From NCBI RefSeq assembly GCF_013409625.1, contig NZ_JACCBF010000001.1, positions 4,591,001 to 4,655,000 of the forward strand: DNA of 64,000 bases, read 5' to 3'. The stretch's first letter is position 1; each line of letters begins with the position of its first letter. Source of the DNA: Nocardioides kongjuensis (GTDB lineage Bacteria; Actinomycetota; Actinomycetes; Propionibacteriales; Nocardioidaceae). Of the stretch, positions 44,301 to 52,583 are shown piece by piece. Made by a program: the position numbers and the translations under genes. The notes beneath the pieces were generated by a model. That model did no database searches. It was given only the letters and a program-made list of their open reading frames with translations, and had not been told where the DNA came from.

Positions 44301-45523
44301 GCGTGCGGCTCGATCTCGAGGCGCAGCGCCGTCGGGCTGTCGAGCTCGCCCCAGCGGGCGGGCAGGTCGATGACCGTCACGCCGTGCAGGCCATCGGACG
44401 GGATCAGGTGGTTGCCCGGCGGCAGCTCGGCGCCGTCGGTGACCAGGATGATGTGGGGGATCGCGGGACGCTCGTCGGCACCGAAGCGGGGACGCTCGGT
44501 CAGGTCGGGCGGCAGCATCGTCGCGAGGTCGCTGAGCGAGGTCGTCACCATGCGCGCCGGGCCGACGGCGTCGTTGTGGTGCTGGCTGTGGGCGTGCGGC
44601 AGCCACTTCACCCAGTCCCAGTGGGCCAGGGTCGCCTCGGTGGCGAGCACCGCGACCTGCAGGTTCTCCGGGGACTGGAAGGTCGCCGACGAGCAGAGCA
44701 GCGCCCGGGCCAGCGACCGGGCCTCCTCCTCGTCGCCGCACACCTCGATCCGGTCGAAGGACCGCAGGTCGATCGAGGCGGGCAGGTCGGGTTGCAGGCG
44801 GTGGACGACGAGCAGGCGGTGCAGTGCGGACGCCGACGCCGGGTCGACCTCGTCGATCGGCGCGGCCTCCGGCGGCAGCAGCTCGAGGGCGAGCGGCTGC
44901 GCGCAGACGCCGTAGCGGACCTGGAGGAAGGCCGGGTCGGACGACGACCGCTCCCACACCCGGGTCCGGTCCTCGGCCAGCGACGGCAGCGCCGTCGGCG
45001 CGGGGTGCATCCAGGTCAGTGCCCGGCGCTGCTGGTCGGCGGCGTCGCGGGCGACCTTGCGCACGGTCGCGAGGTAGCGCAGGTACTCGGTGCGCGAGCC
45101 GGTGACCTGCTGCTGGCGCTGCTTCCGCTGCCGGTCGATCTGGACGACGATGAAGCCGAGGGTCGCGAACAGGAACATTCCGGCCGCGATGAAGCGCAGC
45201 GAGGAGTTGCCGCCCTGGCCGCCGAGGCCGGCGACGAGGACGATCGAGCCGAGGCTGCCGAGCATCGGGATGGCGTTCATCGCCACGCCTGCGGCGCCCT
45301 CGCTGGGCTGCAGCTGGGGCGGCGGCTGGAGCTGGAGCTGGCCGCCCGGGAGCTCGGGCCGCTCGCCGCGGCTGCCGCGCTGGCTCAGGCTGCCGGCAGC
45401 GGCGGCCGGGGGCGCCACGCGCCTGCCCTGGGGGCCGCCGGGTCCGCCGGCGCCGCCCGGCACCGGGAGGCCCGGTGCGCGGTGCGTGCCCGGACCGCTG
45501 CCTGGAGTGATGCCCACCGTCAT
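41375..45523 (-). CDS. eccC: Type VII secretion ATPase EccC
   Basis: A 1382-residue single-chain EccC. A Pro/Gly/Gln-rich tail (1-80) leads to two membrane segments (IPMLGSLGSIVLVAG and FIAAGMFLFATLGFIVVQ), then three FtsK-type ATPase domains. Walker A: GATGSGKS, GGPRSGKS, GDGKSGKT; Walker B: FLVVDEFSE, FLVIDGWG, FVVVDDYD. Only the first domain has the DE pair, usual for EccC, where domain 1 is the working ATPase and domain 3 binds substrate signals. It is the motor that drives Esx proteins through the membrane complex. It is divergent from the rest of the locus. Confidence 0.95.
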   Translation of the reverse strand: MTVGITPGSGPGTHRAPGLPVPGGAGGPGGPQGRRVAPPAAAAGSLSQRGSRGERPELPGGQLQLQPPPQLQPSEGAAGVAMNAIPMLGSLGSIVLVAGLGGQGGNSSLRFIAAGMFLFATLGFIVVQIDRQRKQRQQQVTGSRTEYLRYLATVRKVARDAADQQRRALTWMHPAPTALPSLAEDRTRVWERSSSDPAFLQVRYGVCAQPLALELLPPEAAPIDEVDPASASALHRLLVVHRLQPDLPASIDLRSFDRIEVCGDEEEARSLARALLCSSATFQSPENLQVAVLATEATLAHWDWVKWLPHAHSQHHNDAVGPARMVTTSLSDLATMLPPDLTERPRFGADERPAIPHIILVTDGAELPPGNHLIPSDGLHGVTVIDLPARWGELDSPTALRLEIEPHAGSAVTGTTPESVPIVAVRLRTEPVRAKGDQCGAATAEALARRLTPLFTPSAGAAVGEEAADLSAPTDFMDLLGLGDVHRFDPATAWRPRPARDRLRVPIGVGDGAGPVHLDIKESAQQGMGPHGLVIGATGSGKSEFLRTLVLGLAMTHSPEQLNMVLVDFKGGATFAGMAEMPHVSAVITNLAQELTLVDRMQDALSGEMVRRQELLREAGNFASIRDYEKARTSGDPATAHLAPLPSLFLVVDEFSEMLSAKPEFIDLFVAIGRLGRSLGLHLLLASQRLEEGRLRGLESHLSYRIGLRTFSAQESRAVLGVPDAYELPAVPGLGYLKPDPTTMTRFKAAYVSGPPETGRRRVVRDSGGKVRGILPFTISEVQTFDEPEPDESDVPAAVPEGSASLLDVAVARMDGRGPAAHQVWLPPLDRPDTIDQLMPDLAPHPELGLVSMQWRGVGNLTVPLGTVDRPREQRRDTLTISLSGSAGHVAVVGGPRSGKSTVLRTIVTGMSLTTTPLESQFYVLDFGGGTFAPMSALPHVAGVGTRSEPEVVRRIVAEVKGIVDRRERYFRSQGIDSIETYRSRRAQGRADDGYGDVFLVIDGWGTLRADFDDLELEIQQLAGRGLTFGLHIVTGATRWPDFRAAMRDLIGTRLELRLGDPIDSEIDRKVAALVPGNRPGRGLVPGKLHFLGALPRIDGIDTVETLGDGVDAMISAVAAAWRGPAGPKLRLLPDRITLDEVRAQAGTPPQRQLLLAINEKELAPVPLDVDTEPHLLLFGDGKSGKTNLLRSYCQEIMRTRTPAEAQILLVDYRRSLLGEVPEEYLLNYLTSATQAQPALNDLATYLQNRIPGPDVTPEQLRNRSWWKGAEVFVVVDDYDLVATQQSSPVALLQPLMAQARDVGLHIALARRSGGASRALYEPVIQSMRDLAMPGILLSGSRDEGALIGNLRPGPAQPGRGKMLTRDRGAEIVQLAWTDPTL

Positions 45524-45689
45524 GCTGCCGTCCCCTGTCGTCGATGCCCGGTCATGCGACGCGCATGATGATAGGACCGGGGTCCGTCAGGGTAAGCAGC
45601 ATCGGAACGCACAGGGTGGAGGACTACCCTGCGAGCCGGGCCGTGAACCTCGGTCCGGCACCACGACTCATCTCGGGAGGCGATCTCTG

Positions 45690-47084
45690 GTGAACGGGAC
45701 GTCCCGCACCCCGGCTCCGGGCACGGTCACCGCGGTGACGGTGCACGGGCCCCGCGGCGTGCTCGACCTGACGGTGCCGGTCGACGCCACGCTCGAGGAC
45801 GTGTCGCGGGCCTACTCCACGGAGGCACGCCTGCCGGTCGTGCTGCCGCTGGTGACCCGCTCCGGCGTACCCCTCCAGCTGGGCGACCTCGTCGGCGACG
45901 TCGGCCTGGTCGCCGGCTCCGTCGTGGTCGCGGTCGACCCGTCGTCCCGACCGGCCCCGCCGCGCAGCCGGTTCCGCTCCGGGGACGCGGGCGAGTCCGC
46001 ACTCGCCGCCGGTCGGGCCTCGGCCACGTGGTTCGCGCTCGCGGTGGCGTTCGCCGCGCTCGCGGGCTGGTGCGCGGCCCAGCTGCCGTCGGACGAGCGC
46101 TGGCCGGTCGCCGCCGTCCTGCTGGTGGCGGCACTGGCCGGCTGCCTGCCGATCGGCGTGCTGCGGGTCCAGCGGGTGCTCGCTGCGCCTGCCTTCGCCG
46201 CAGCGGCGGGCTTCGCGCTGGCCTGGGACCCGGTGCCCGAGCAGCTCCCGACGGTGTGCGGCGTCGCGGCGCTGTGCGCCGCCGTGGCGGCCGGGGTCGG
46301 CCGGGCCCTCGCCGAGCCCGACAGCCCGGCGGTCGACGGGCTGCGGGTCTGGGTCGCCGTCGGCGCCGGCTGGTTCGTGGTCGCCGGGCTCGGCGCCCTC
46401 ACCGGCGTCTCGCCGCAGGTCGTGTGGGCGGTGCTCTTCCTCGCCGCCGTGCTCGCCGCCCGCTTCGTGCCCGAGCTGGTGGTCGACGTACCCGACCAGT
46501 ACCTGCTCGACCTGGAGCGCCTCGCCGTGACCGCCTGGTCGGCGCGCGAGCGCCCGACCGGCCGGCGCGGCCGGATCGTCGTGCCGGAGCAGGCCGTGCG
46601 CGCCGTCGCCGACCGGGGCGCCCGCGCGGTCACCGCCGCCGCCGTCGCCGTCCTCGTCGTCGTCCTGGCCACCACGCCCCTGCTCCTCGCCACCGCCGAC
46701 CTCCCGCTCGACCGCACGGGTGCGCGCTGCCTGGTGGGGTTCGGCGGGGCGGCGCTGCTCTTCGCGGCGCGCAGCTACCGCCACGCGGCCGCGGGCCGGT
46801 TGCTGCGGCTGGCGGGTGTCGTGGCCCTGGCCGTGCTCGCCGTGGTGCTCCTCGGTCTCGTGCCCGGGCGGGACCCGGTGGCGGCTCCCCCCGCAGTGGC
46901 GGCGGTCGCCGTCGCGATCGCTGTCGCGCTCGTGCTGGCGGCCGTCTTCGTGGGACGCGGCTGGCGCTCGGCGTGGTGGTCGCGTCGGGCCGAGATCGCC
47001 GAGGCGATGTGCGGCGCCTTCGCCGTCGGGTCGCTGGTGGTGGCGGTCGGCTTCTTCCGCCACCTGTGGGAAGTCACGGGCTGA
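45690..47084 (+). CDS. EccD-like type VII membrane protein (first copy)
   Basis: A 464-residue protein starting at GTG after CGGGAGGCG. The N-terminal ubiquitin-like domain (residues 12-90: VTVHGPRGVLDLTVPVDATLEDV to GSVVVAVD) is followed by about 11 membrane segments, the EccD plan. A cytosolic loop lies in the middle (ARERPTGRRGRIVVPEQAV). It is clearly diverged from the second EccD at 48005. It opens the operon with the two WXG100 genes. A small GC hairpin is at 47091-47104 before them. Confidence 0.82.
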   Translation: MNGTSRTPAPGTVTAVTVHGPRGVLDLTVPVDATLEDVSRAYSTEARLPVVLPLVTRSGVPLQLGDLVGDVGLVAGSVVVAVDPSSRPAPPRSRFRSGDAGESALAAGRASATWFALAVAFAALAGWCAAQLPSDERWPVAAVLLVAALAGCLPIGVLRVQRVLAAPAFAAAAGFALAWDPVPEQLPTVCGVAALCAAVAAGVGRALAEPDSPAVDGLRVWVAVGAGWFVVAGLGALTGVSPQVVWAVLFLAAVLAARFVPELVVDVPDQYLLDLERLAVTAWSARERPTGRRGRIVVPEQAVRAVADRGARAVTAAAVAVLVVVLATTPLLLATADLPLDRTGARCLVGFGGAALLFAARSYRHAAAGRLLRLAGVVALAVLAVVLLGLVPGRDPVAAPPAVAAVAVAIAVALVLAAVFVGRGWRSAWWSRRAEIAEAMCGAFAVGSLVVAVGFFRHLWEVTG

Positions 47085-47218
47085 GGTTTAGCCCCTCGCG
47101 GGGCGGGGGTAACCCCTGACGCGTCGGCTCTTTGGCAGTGCTCGGGGAGCCAGATCGATGGAACCGCAATGCAGGGGCGGGTTGATGCCGCCCGCCAACC
47201 AGCAACCAAGGAGCAGAC

Positions 47219-47542
47219 ATGGCAGGCACTGAGTTCGGACACGGAGAAGGCGCCCTCAAGAAGGTCGCCGAGCTCGTGGCCCAGACCAAGCAGGACCTCG
47301 TGAAGAAGTCGGGCGAGATGGAGTCCGGCCTCGCCAACATGAAGTCCGCGTGGGTCGGCGGCGGTGGTCTGGCGTTCGAGAACGTCAAGAATGCCTGGAT
47401 CGAGAAGCACAAGGTCGTCACGGCGGCGCTCGACAAGTTCGAGGCGTCCCTCATCGAGACCGAGTCGGACAACATGAACACCGACAGCACGATCAGCGGC
47501 GACCTCGGGAGCTTCCTGAGCAAGCTCGACGCCCAGTCCTGA
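47219..47542 (+). CDS. WXG100-family Esx protein (first)
   Basis: A 107-residue helical hairpin protein with Trp45-Val-Gly47 at the turn (SAWVGGG). Ribosome site AAGGAGC. It lacks the C-terminal YxxxD/E export tag; the partner has one, so it should be exported as the passenger of a heterodimer. Fits an ESX substrate secreted through EccC. Confidence 0.92.
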   Translation: MAGTEFGHGEGALKKVAELVAQTKQDLVKKSGEMESGLANMKSAWVGGGGLAFENVKNAWIEKHKVVTAALDKFEASLIETESDNMNTDSTISGDLGSFLSKLDAQS

Positions 47543-47573
47543 CCCACCCACACCAGACTTCGAGGAGATCACG

Positions 47574-47888
47574 ATGACCGGAACCAACTACGGCGCACTC
47601 GACGGCCTGCGGGTCAAGCACGGCGAGCTCGACGCGGCGGCCCAGCAGATGTACGAGGTGGCCAAGGCGATGAACGCCCGCCTCGACCAGCTCGAGAGCG
47701 ACGCCTCCCAGTACGTCCAGACCTGGGCGCCCGACAGCGCCCAGCGCCAGAGCTACGACCAGGCCAAGCTGGCCTGGGACTGGGCGATGAAGGAGCTGCT
47801 CGACCTGCTCGACGGCGTCTCCAAGACGACCTACCAGTCGAACGCCGACTACATGCAGGCCGACAAGCGCGGAGCGAACCGGTTCTGA
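47574..47888 (+). CDS. WXG100-like Esx protein (second), with WAP turn
   Basis: A 104-residue helical hairpin protein. The turn has Trp51-Ala-Pro53 instead of WxG, but the surrounding helices and length match WXG100 proteins. The C-terminus carries the secretion tag YxxxD as Tyr93-Met-Gln-Ala-Asp97. It is 31 bp after the first Esx gene, and the two probably form a dimer. It ends at a terminator. Confidence 0.88.
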   Translation: MTGTNYGALDGLRVKHGELDAAAQQMYEVAKAMNARLDQLESDASQYVQTWAPDSAQRQSYDQAKLAWDWAMKELLDLLDGVSKTTYQSNADYMQADKRGANRF

Positions 47889-47905
47889 TCCGGACGCACC
47901 CAGGT

Positions 47906-47940
47906 ACGGAGGGGTCGACCCAGGAGGTCGGTCCCTCCGT
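47906..47940 (+). terminator. Hairpin after the Esx pair
   Basis: ACGGAGGGGTCGACC pairs with GGTCGGTCCCTCCGT over a 5-nt loop. It may partly stop transcription, giving more Esx mRNA than downstream eccD-eccB-mycP. Confidence 0.7.
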
Positions 47941-48004
47941 TGCTGTGTCCGGCAGCGTGGCTATCTAGGATCGAGCCCCCAGGCTCTCGGGAAGGGTTGA
48001 GCAG

Positions 48005-49387
48005 ATGACACAGGCGCCGCGCACGAGCGCAGCCGTCGCGTCCGGTCTGGTCCGGGTGACCGTGACCTCCGGGACCCGACGGGTCGACCTGGTGCTTCCG
48101 GGTGCCATCCCCGTGGCCGAGCTGTTGCCCGAGCTGGCCCGCAGCGTCGGGCTGCTCGATCCCGCCACCGTCCACGGCGGCTACCGGGTCGGCACGTCCG
48201 AGGGCCGGCGTCTCGCCCTCGACACCGGCCTGACCCTGCAGGGCATCGAGGACGGCGGACTGCTCACCGTCACCGCCGGCGTCGACGACCCGGCACCGCG
48301 CGTCTACGACGACGTCGTCGAGGCGATGACCGACGTCGTCGAGCACGACCTCGAGCCGTGGCACCCGGCCGCCGGACGTCGTACGGCGCTCGTCGCCGCC
48401 GGCCTCTTCCTCGCGCTCGGTGCCGGTGCACTGCTGGTGCAGCGCGGCTCCGACATCGCCGCCGCCGCGACCGCCCTGGTCGCGGCCGCGCTGTGCGCGG
48501 GAGCGATCGTGCTCTCGCGGGCCCAGGGCGAGCACGAGGCCGGGATCGGCGTGGCCTGGCTGGGAGCCGGGTACGCCGCCGTCGCCGGCGTGATGCTCGT
48601 GCCCGACAGCGAGCACTGGTTCGCCGACCCGCTCGCCGCGGCCGGTGCCGGCGCACTGCTGGCCGGCGTCGTGTGCCTGATCGGGCTCGGTCCGGGGCGG
48701 ACCCTCGCCTTCCCGCCACTCGTCGTCGGTGCGCTCGCGGTCGGGGTCGGCCTCTACGTCCGCTCCTCGCCCGACGGCTTCGCGCCGGCTCCGCTGCTGA
48801 CCACGGTGCTGGCCCTCGTCGTCCTCGCGGGCAGCGTCTTCCCGTGGCTCGCGCTCGGCGCGACCACGACCCGGGTCGACCAGCTCTACTCGGCGGCCGA
48901 CATCACCGCCGACCCCGACGACATCGAGCGCGACCGGGTCGCCGCCGACGCCCGGGTCGCCCACGAGATCCTGCTCGCGATCAGCGGGACCGTCGGCCTG
49001 CTCCTGGTGCTGGTCGCCCCGCTCGCGGTCAGCCTCGGCGTGACCGGCACGCTGCTCGCGGTCGACGCGTGCCTGATCGTCGTGCTCCGCACCCGCCAGT
49101 ACCGCACCGGCAGCGAGGTGCTGCTCGGCCTCGGCTCGGGCGTCGCCGGCATCGCCGCGACCGCCATTGCCGTGCTGGCCCTCCACCCCGACTGGCGCCC
49201 GACGTTGGCGGTCGTCCTGGCCGTCGTCGGTGCCGTGCTCCTGGTCGCGACGCTGAGCCCCGCCGCTCCGTCCGTACGACGCGGCCGACTGGGTGACGTG
49301 CTCGAGTCCGTCGCCCTGCTCACCCTGCTCCCGCTGCTCGTCGTCGCGACCGGTCTGTTCGACCAGGTCCGCGACTGGATCGGCTGA
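48005..49387 (+). CDS. eccD: Type VII secretion membrane protein EccD (second copy)
   Basis: A 460-residue protein. Ubiquitin-like N-terminal domain (VRVTVTSGTRRVDLVLPGAIPV to GGLLTVTAGV), then 11 membrane segments. The middle cytosolic loop reads YSAADITADPDDIERDRV, as in EccD proteins. EccD makes up the membrane rim of the ESX core complex, two chains per protomer. Followed by eccB 3 bp away, so co-translated. The closer match to ordinary EccD is this copy. Confidence 0.92.
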   Translation: MTQAPRTSAAVASGLVRVTVTSGTRRVDLVLPGAIPVAELLPELARSVGLLDPATVHGGYRVGTSEGRRLALDTGLTLQGIEDGGLLTVTAGVDDPAPRVYDDVVEAMTDVVEHDLEPWHPAAGRRTALVAAGLFLALGAGALLVQRGSDIAAAATALVAAALCAGAIVLSRAQGEHEAGIGVAWLGAGYAAVAGVMLVPDSEHWFADPLAAAGAGALLAGVVCLIGLGPGRTLAFPPLVVGALAVGVGLYVRSSPDGFAPAPLLTTVLALVVLAGSVFPWLALGATTTRVDQLYSAADITADPDDIERDRVAADARVAHEILLAISGTVGLLLVLVAPLAVSLGVTGTLLAVDACLIVVLRTRQYRTGSEVLLGLGSGVAGIAATAIAVLALHPDWRPTLAVVLAVVGAVLLVATLSPAAPSVRRGRLGDVLESVALLTLLPLLVVATGLFDQVRDWIG

Positions 49388-49390
49388 GCC

Positions 49391-50803
49391 GTGGCCACCA
49401 AGAAGGACCTCGTCGAGGCGTACTCGTTCAGCCGTCGGCGGCTGGTGACCGCGTTCGTGTCCGGCGCGCCGGGCGGCCGTGAGGTCGAGCCCGCCCGCCC
49501 TGGCCGGATGATCGTCGGTGGCGTCGCACTCGCCATCCTCCTCGTCGCGGGAGCGGCGATCGCCGGGGCCCTGTCCGACCGTGCCGAGGTCGACTGGAAG
49601 AAGTCCGGCCTGGTCGCCGACGACCGCGGCGCGCTCTACGTCATCCTCGACGAGGACGCCGTGCCCGGTCAGCCCCGGGTGCGCCCGGTGATCAACGTGA
49701 CCTCGGCCCAGCTGATCCTCGGCGCAACCGTCGAGGCCCGCAAGGTGCCCGACGACGAGCTCGCCGGGGTGCGCAAGGGACCGACGATCGGGATCCTCGA
49801 CGCCCCGGCCACGGTGCCGACCGTCAAGAGCCTCGACCAGTCCGGCTGGACGTCGTGCACCGGCACCGGTCACGGAATGAAGACCGCGGTGTCGAGGACC
49901 CCGGGTGTGACGGCGGTGCCGGACGACGCCTTCGTGGTGAGGTCCGACGAGGACGACAAGGTCTACCTGGTCGCCGAGGCCGACACCCCCGGGCTGCCCC
50001 GCCGGGCCTACCGCTACGAGCTCCCTGCCGACAACCCCGGCCTCTACATCGAGCTCGGGATCTCGCCGAACGACGAGATCACCGTTCCCGGTGCGTGGCT
50101 CGAGCTGTTCCCGCCGGGAGACCCCCTCGACGCCGACGGCCTCGGGCTCGACGGCGCCGGGAAGCCGGCCGGGCTGCCGGGGTACGACGGCGCGCGGGTG
50201 GGCGACGTGGTCGTGGAGAACGACAAGACCTACGCCCTCACGCGCGACGGCCTGCTCGAGCTGTCGCCGTTCGCGGCAGCGGTGCTGCGCAACACGGCCT
50301 TCGGCAAGAGCGCGAGGAAGCCGGCCGAGCTCGACTACGTGCCCAGCGCGCAGGTCGACATCGTCGCACCGGCCGCGGACGCCCGTGAGTTCTGGCCCGA
50401 GCAGGTCTTCGGCCGGTCGCTGCCCAGCACCGAGCAGGCCTGCGTCCAGCTGGTGACCGCGAAGGGACAGCCCGCCGCCGCCCGGCTGGCGACCTCGCCG
50501 CAGGGTGATGCCAGCGCCGAGGACGTGGAGCCCGGCGACCGCGAGGTGACGGTCGCGTCCGGGCAGGGTGCCGTGGTCCGCTCGGCCGACTGGATCAGCA
50601 GCGACGACGGCACCATCCACCTCGTCGACGACCGCGGCTACAGCTACCCGGTCGCGAGCACGTACGACCTGGAGCAGCTCGGCTACGCCAAGGTGCCGGT
50701 CGTCGTGGTGCCCGACGTGTGGAACAAGCTGTTCGAGGCCGGACCCGAGCTCTCCCAGGACGCGGCGCTGTGCCCGCCGTCCAAGGACCAGTCGTGCGGC
50801 TAG
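49391..50803 (+). CDS. eccB: Type VII secretion protein EccB
   Basis: A 470-residue protein starting at GTG. The N-terminal cytosolic part (KKDLVEAYSFSRRRLVTAF) and one membrane segment (IVGGVALAILLVAGAAIAGAL) precede a large extracytoplasmic domain of repeated modules with a Cys pair (WTSCTGTG, EQACVQL). EccB forms the outer-facing part of the ESX membrane complex. The end overlaps mycP by 10 bp. Confidence 0.94.
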   Translation: MATKKDLVEAYSFSRRRLVTAFVSGAPGGREVEPARPGRMIVGGVALAILLVAGAAIAGALSDRAEVDWKKSGLVADDRGALYVILDEDAVPGQPRVRPVINVTSAQLILGATVEARKVPDDELAGVRKGPTIGILDAPATVPTVKSLDQSGWTSCTGTGHGMKTAVSRTPGVTAVPDDAFVVRSDEDDKVYLVAEADTPGLPRRAYRYELPADNPGLYIELGISPNDEITVPGAWLELFPPGDPLDADGLGLDGAGKPAGLPGYDGARVGDVVVENDKTYALTRDGLLELSPFAAAVLRNTAFGKSARKPAELDYVPSAQVDIVAPAADAREFWPEQVFGRSLPSTEQACVQLVTAKGQPAAARLATSPQGDASAEDVEPGDREVTVASGQGAVVRSADWISSDDGTIHLVDDRGYSYPVASTYDLEQLGYAKVPVVVVPDVWNKLFEAGPELSQDAALCPPSKDQSCG

Positions 50804-52014
50804 GACACGCCCTGGTGCTCGGCGCAGCCGTGACCGTCGCCGGCACGCTCGTCGGGCCGGCGGTGACGCCCCCGGTCGCGGCCGTGACCCTCGCCGCACC
50901 GGTCGGCCCGTCCTGCCTCGACGCCGACGCGTCGGCGACCGACCAGCTCAAGGTCAAGGGCGACAACACCGCCAACCTGTCCCTCCACGTCGCCCAGGCG
51001 CAAGCCCTGGCGACGAAGGCCGGCAAGGTGGCGGGGCAGGGCGTGACGGTCGTGGTCGTCGACACGCCCTTCGGTGGCTACCCGGGGTCGGCCGACCTCC
51101 CGAGCGGGCACGGCTACGCCGTCGCCGGCATCGTCAACGGGGCCGACCAGGACGCCCCGGCCGTCTCCGTCGGCATCGCGCGGGGAGTGGCCCTGCAGTC
51201 ACGGGACTTCTACGACGCCCCGGAGCGCACCCAGGACGGGCAGCGGACGCCCACGGCGGCCGCACTCGCCACGACGCTGTCGGGGCTGGCCGACCAGCGG
51301 GCCGGTCTCGGTGACCGGGTGGTGGTCGTCGTACCCGCGCAGGTGCCGTACTCCGCCGAGCTCGAGGCGGCCGTCGGTCGCCTCGTCGACGCCGGCGTGC
51401 TGCTGGTCGCCGCCTCCGGCGACCGTCCGGCGGACGAAGGGGGCTTCCCCGACGGCTACGAGGGCGATCCCGACAAGGGCGAGGACGCCGCCGACCTGGT
51501 CTGGCCCGCCGCGCACCCGGGCGTCGTCGCGGTCGGGGTCTCGACGCCCGACAGCTCCGGCACCGTGCTCCGCAGCTCCGCCATCGACCTGTCCGCACCG
51601 GGCGTCGACGCCGTGTCCCGTGCCCGCAACGGCGGCTGGTGCGTCGTCGGCCCTCCGTCGACCGCGTGGGCCGCCGCCGAGGTCGCCGGCGTGGCCGCCC
51701 TGGTGTGGTCGATGCACCCCGACGAGGATGCCACCCAGCTGCGCACCCGGCTGGAGCAGACCGCCAGCGGCAACGGTGGCCCGTCCAGCCCGATCACCGG
51801 GTACGGCGTCGTCCAGCCGGTCGAGGCGATCCAGCGCGACGTCGCCGAGATGGGTGCCGAGAAGCAGGACCGGGTCGAGCCGGCGCGCCCGCCCCGCGCC
51901 CAGGCCGACGCGCTGGCAGGGGCCCGCCACGACGCGGTCTGGTGGGGGCTCGGTGGGGGAGCCGCCCTCGTCGTGCTCCTGATCCTGCGCCCGCTCCTGT
52001 CCCGACGACGCTGA
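50794..52014 (+). CDS. mycP: Mycosin-like S8 protein (MycP) with lost catalytic serine
   Basis: A 406-residue type VII mycosin. Signal peptide (1-35), subtilisin-type domain, C-terminal membrane anchor (GGAALVVLLILRPLL). Asp90 (VVVVDTP) and His106 (SGHGYAVAGI) are in place. The serine motif GTSFAAPxVAG of mycosins reads S289-T-A291-W-A-A-A-E-V-A-G, so the nucleophile is Ala (codon GCG at 51664-51666). The oxyanion Asn (AGN) is Asp210 (ASGD). It is most likely inactive. Studies of mycobacterial mycosins report that their presence, not their proteolysis, is needed to stabilise the ESX complex. Confidence 0.88.
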   Translation: MRLGHALVLGAAVTVAGTLVGPAVTPPVAAVTLAAPVGPSCLDADASATDQLKVKGDNTANLSLHVAQAQALATKAGKVAGQGVTVVVVDTPFGGYPGSADLPSGHGYAVAGIVNGADQDAPAVSVGIARGVALQSRDFYDAPERTQDGQRTPTAAALATTLSGLADQRAGLGDRVVVVVPAQVPYSAELEAAVGRLVDAGVLLVAASGDRPADEGGFPDGYEGDPDKGEDAADLVWPAAHPGVVAVGVSTPDSSGTVLRSSAIDLSAPGVDAVSRARNGGWCVVGPPSTAWAAAEVAGVAALVWSMHPDEDATQLRTRLEQTASGNGGPSSPITGYGVVQPVEAIQRDVAEMGAEKQDRVEPARPPRAQADALAGARHDAVWWGLGGGAALVVLLILRPLLSRRR

Positions 52015-52131
52015 TGTCCCGGGCGGCCCGCCGCGGCGGCAGCCCCGGGTCCGGCACGACCCCACGCTGCGTCGTGCGACGGACGTCGAGCAGGTCTTCG
52101 GTGGGCTGGCTCTGCTGGCTGAGAACGTCGA

Positions 52132-52158
52132 ACGGCGCCGCGCTGTGCGCGGCGCCGT
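52132..52158. terminator. Hairpin after mycP and after tRNA-Ser
   Basis: ACGGCGCCGCGC-TGT-GCGCGGCGCCGT is a perfect 12-bp stem with a 3-nt loop. It lies between the ends of the plus-strand type VII operon and the minus-strand tRNA-Ser and can serve both. Confidence 0.85.
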
Positions 52159-52168
52159 CCGGTGGTGC

Positions 52169-52257
52169 TGGCGGAGCTGGGGGGATTCGAACCCCCGAGG
52201 GCTGTTAACCCAACCCGCTTTCCAAGCGAGCGCCATAGGCCACTAGGCGACAGCTCC
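52169..52257 (-). tRNA. tRNA-Ser (anticodon GGA)
   Basis: The acceptor stem GGAGCTG/CAGCTCC, anticodon arm with GGA in loop TTGGAAA, a long variable arm typical of Ser, T-arm GGTTCGAATC, and encoded CCA (52169-52171, complement) are all visible. Confidence 0.96.
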
Positions 52258-52339
52258 GTGGGAGAGATTACCGGCAGATGGACGGCGAGGTGGAATCGGG
52301 ACTCCACCCGGGGCCGCGCGGGCGACGTACCATCGGTGC

Positions 52340-52561
52340 ATGACCGCGCGGGGCGACGACCCGGAGCCGTGGGCTCCGGTGGACCACCTGCCGAGCGACG
52401 CCCAGCGGATGGGCCTCAACCGGCTGGTGCCCGACGGTGCGCTGCTCGAGCTGGCGGGCTCGCTCGACAGCTCGAAGCGCTCGCACCGGGTGGTTGCCTG
52501 GGTGCTGCTGGTCGTGATGGCCGCGCCGGTCGTGCTGACCGTTGCCACCATCCTGCGCTGA
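52340..52561 (+). CDS. Small membrane protein of unknown function
   Basis: A 73-residue protein with one membrane segment at the C-terminus (VVAWVLLVVMAAPVVLTVAT). The cytosolic part begins MTARGDDPEPWAPVDHLPSD. It lies between tRNA-Ser and the HAD-type hydrolase, 22 bp before the next start, so probably in one operon. Tail-anchored topology is likely. Family not recognised. Confidence 0.68.
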   Translation: MTARGDDPEPWAPVDHLPSDAQRMGLNRLVPDGALLELAGSLDSSKRSHRVVAWVLLVVMAAPVVLTVATILR

Positions 52562-52583
52562 GGACGCGGAGGGAGGAGCCATC

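Noticed and set aside
41999..45568. Very long open frame on the plus strand opposite eccC
   Set aside because: It mirrors the codon pattern of eccC, is low-complexity in Arg/Gly/Ala/Asp and has no recognisable domain. High GC makes such antisense frames common.
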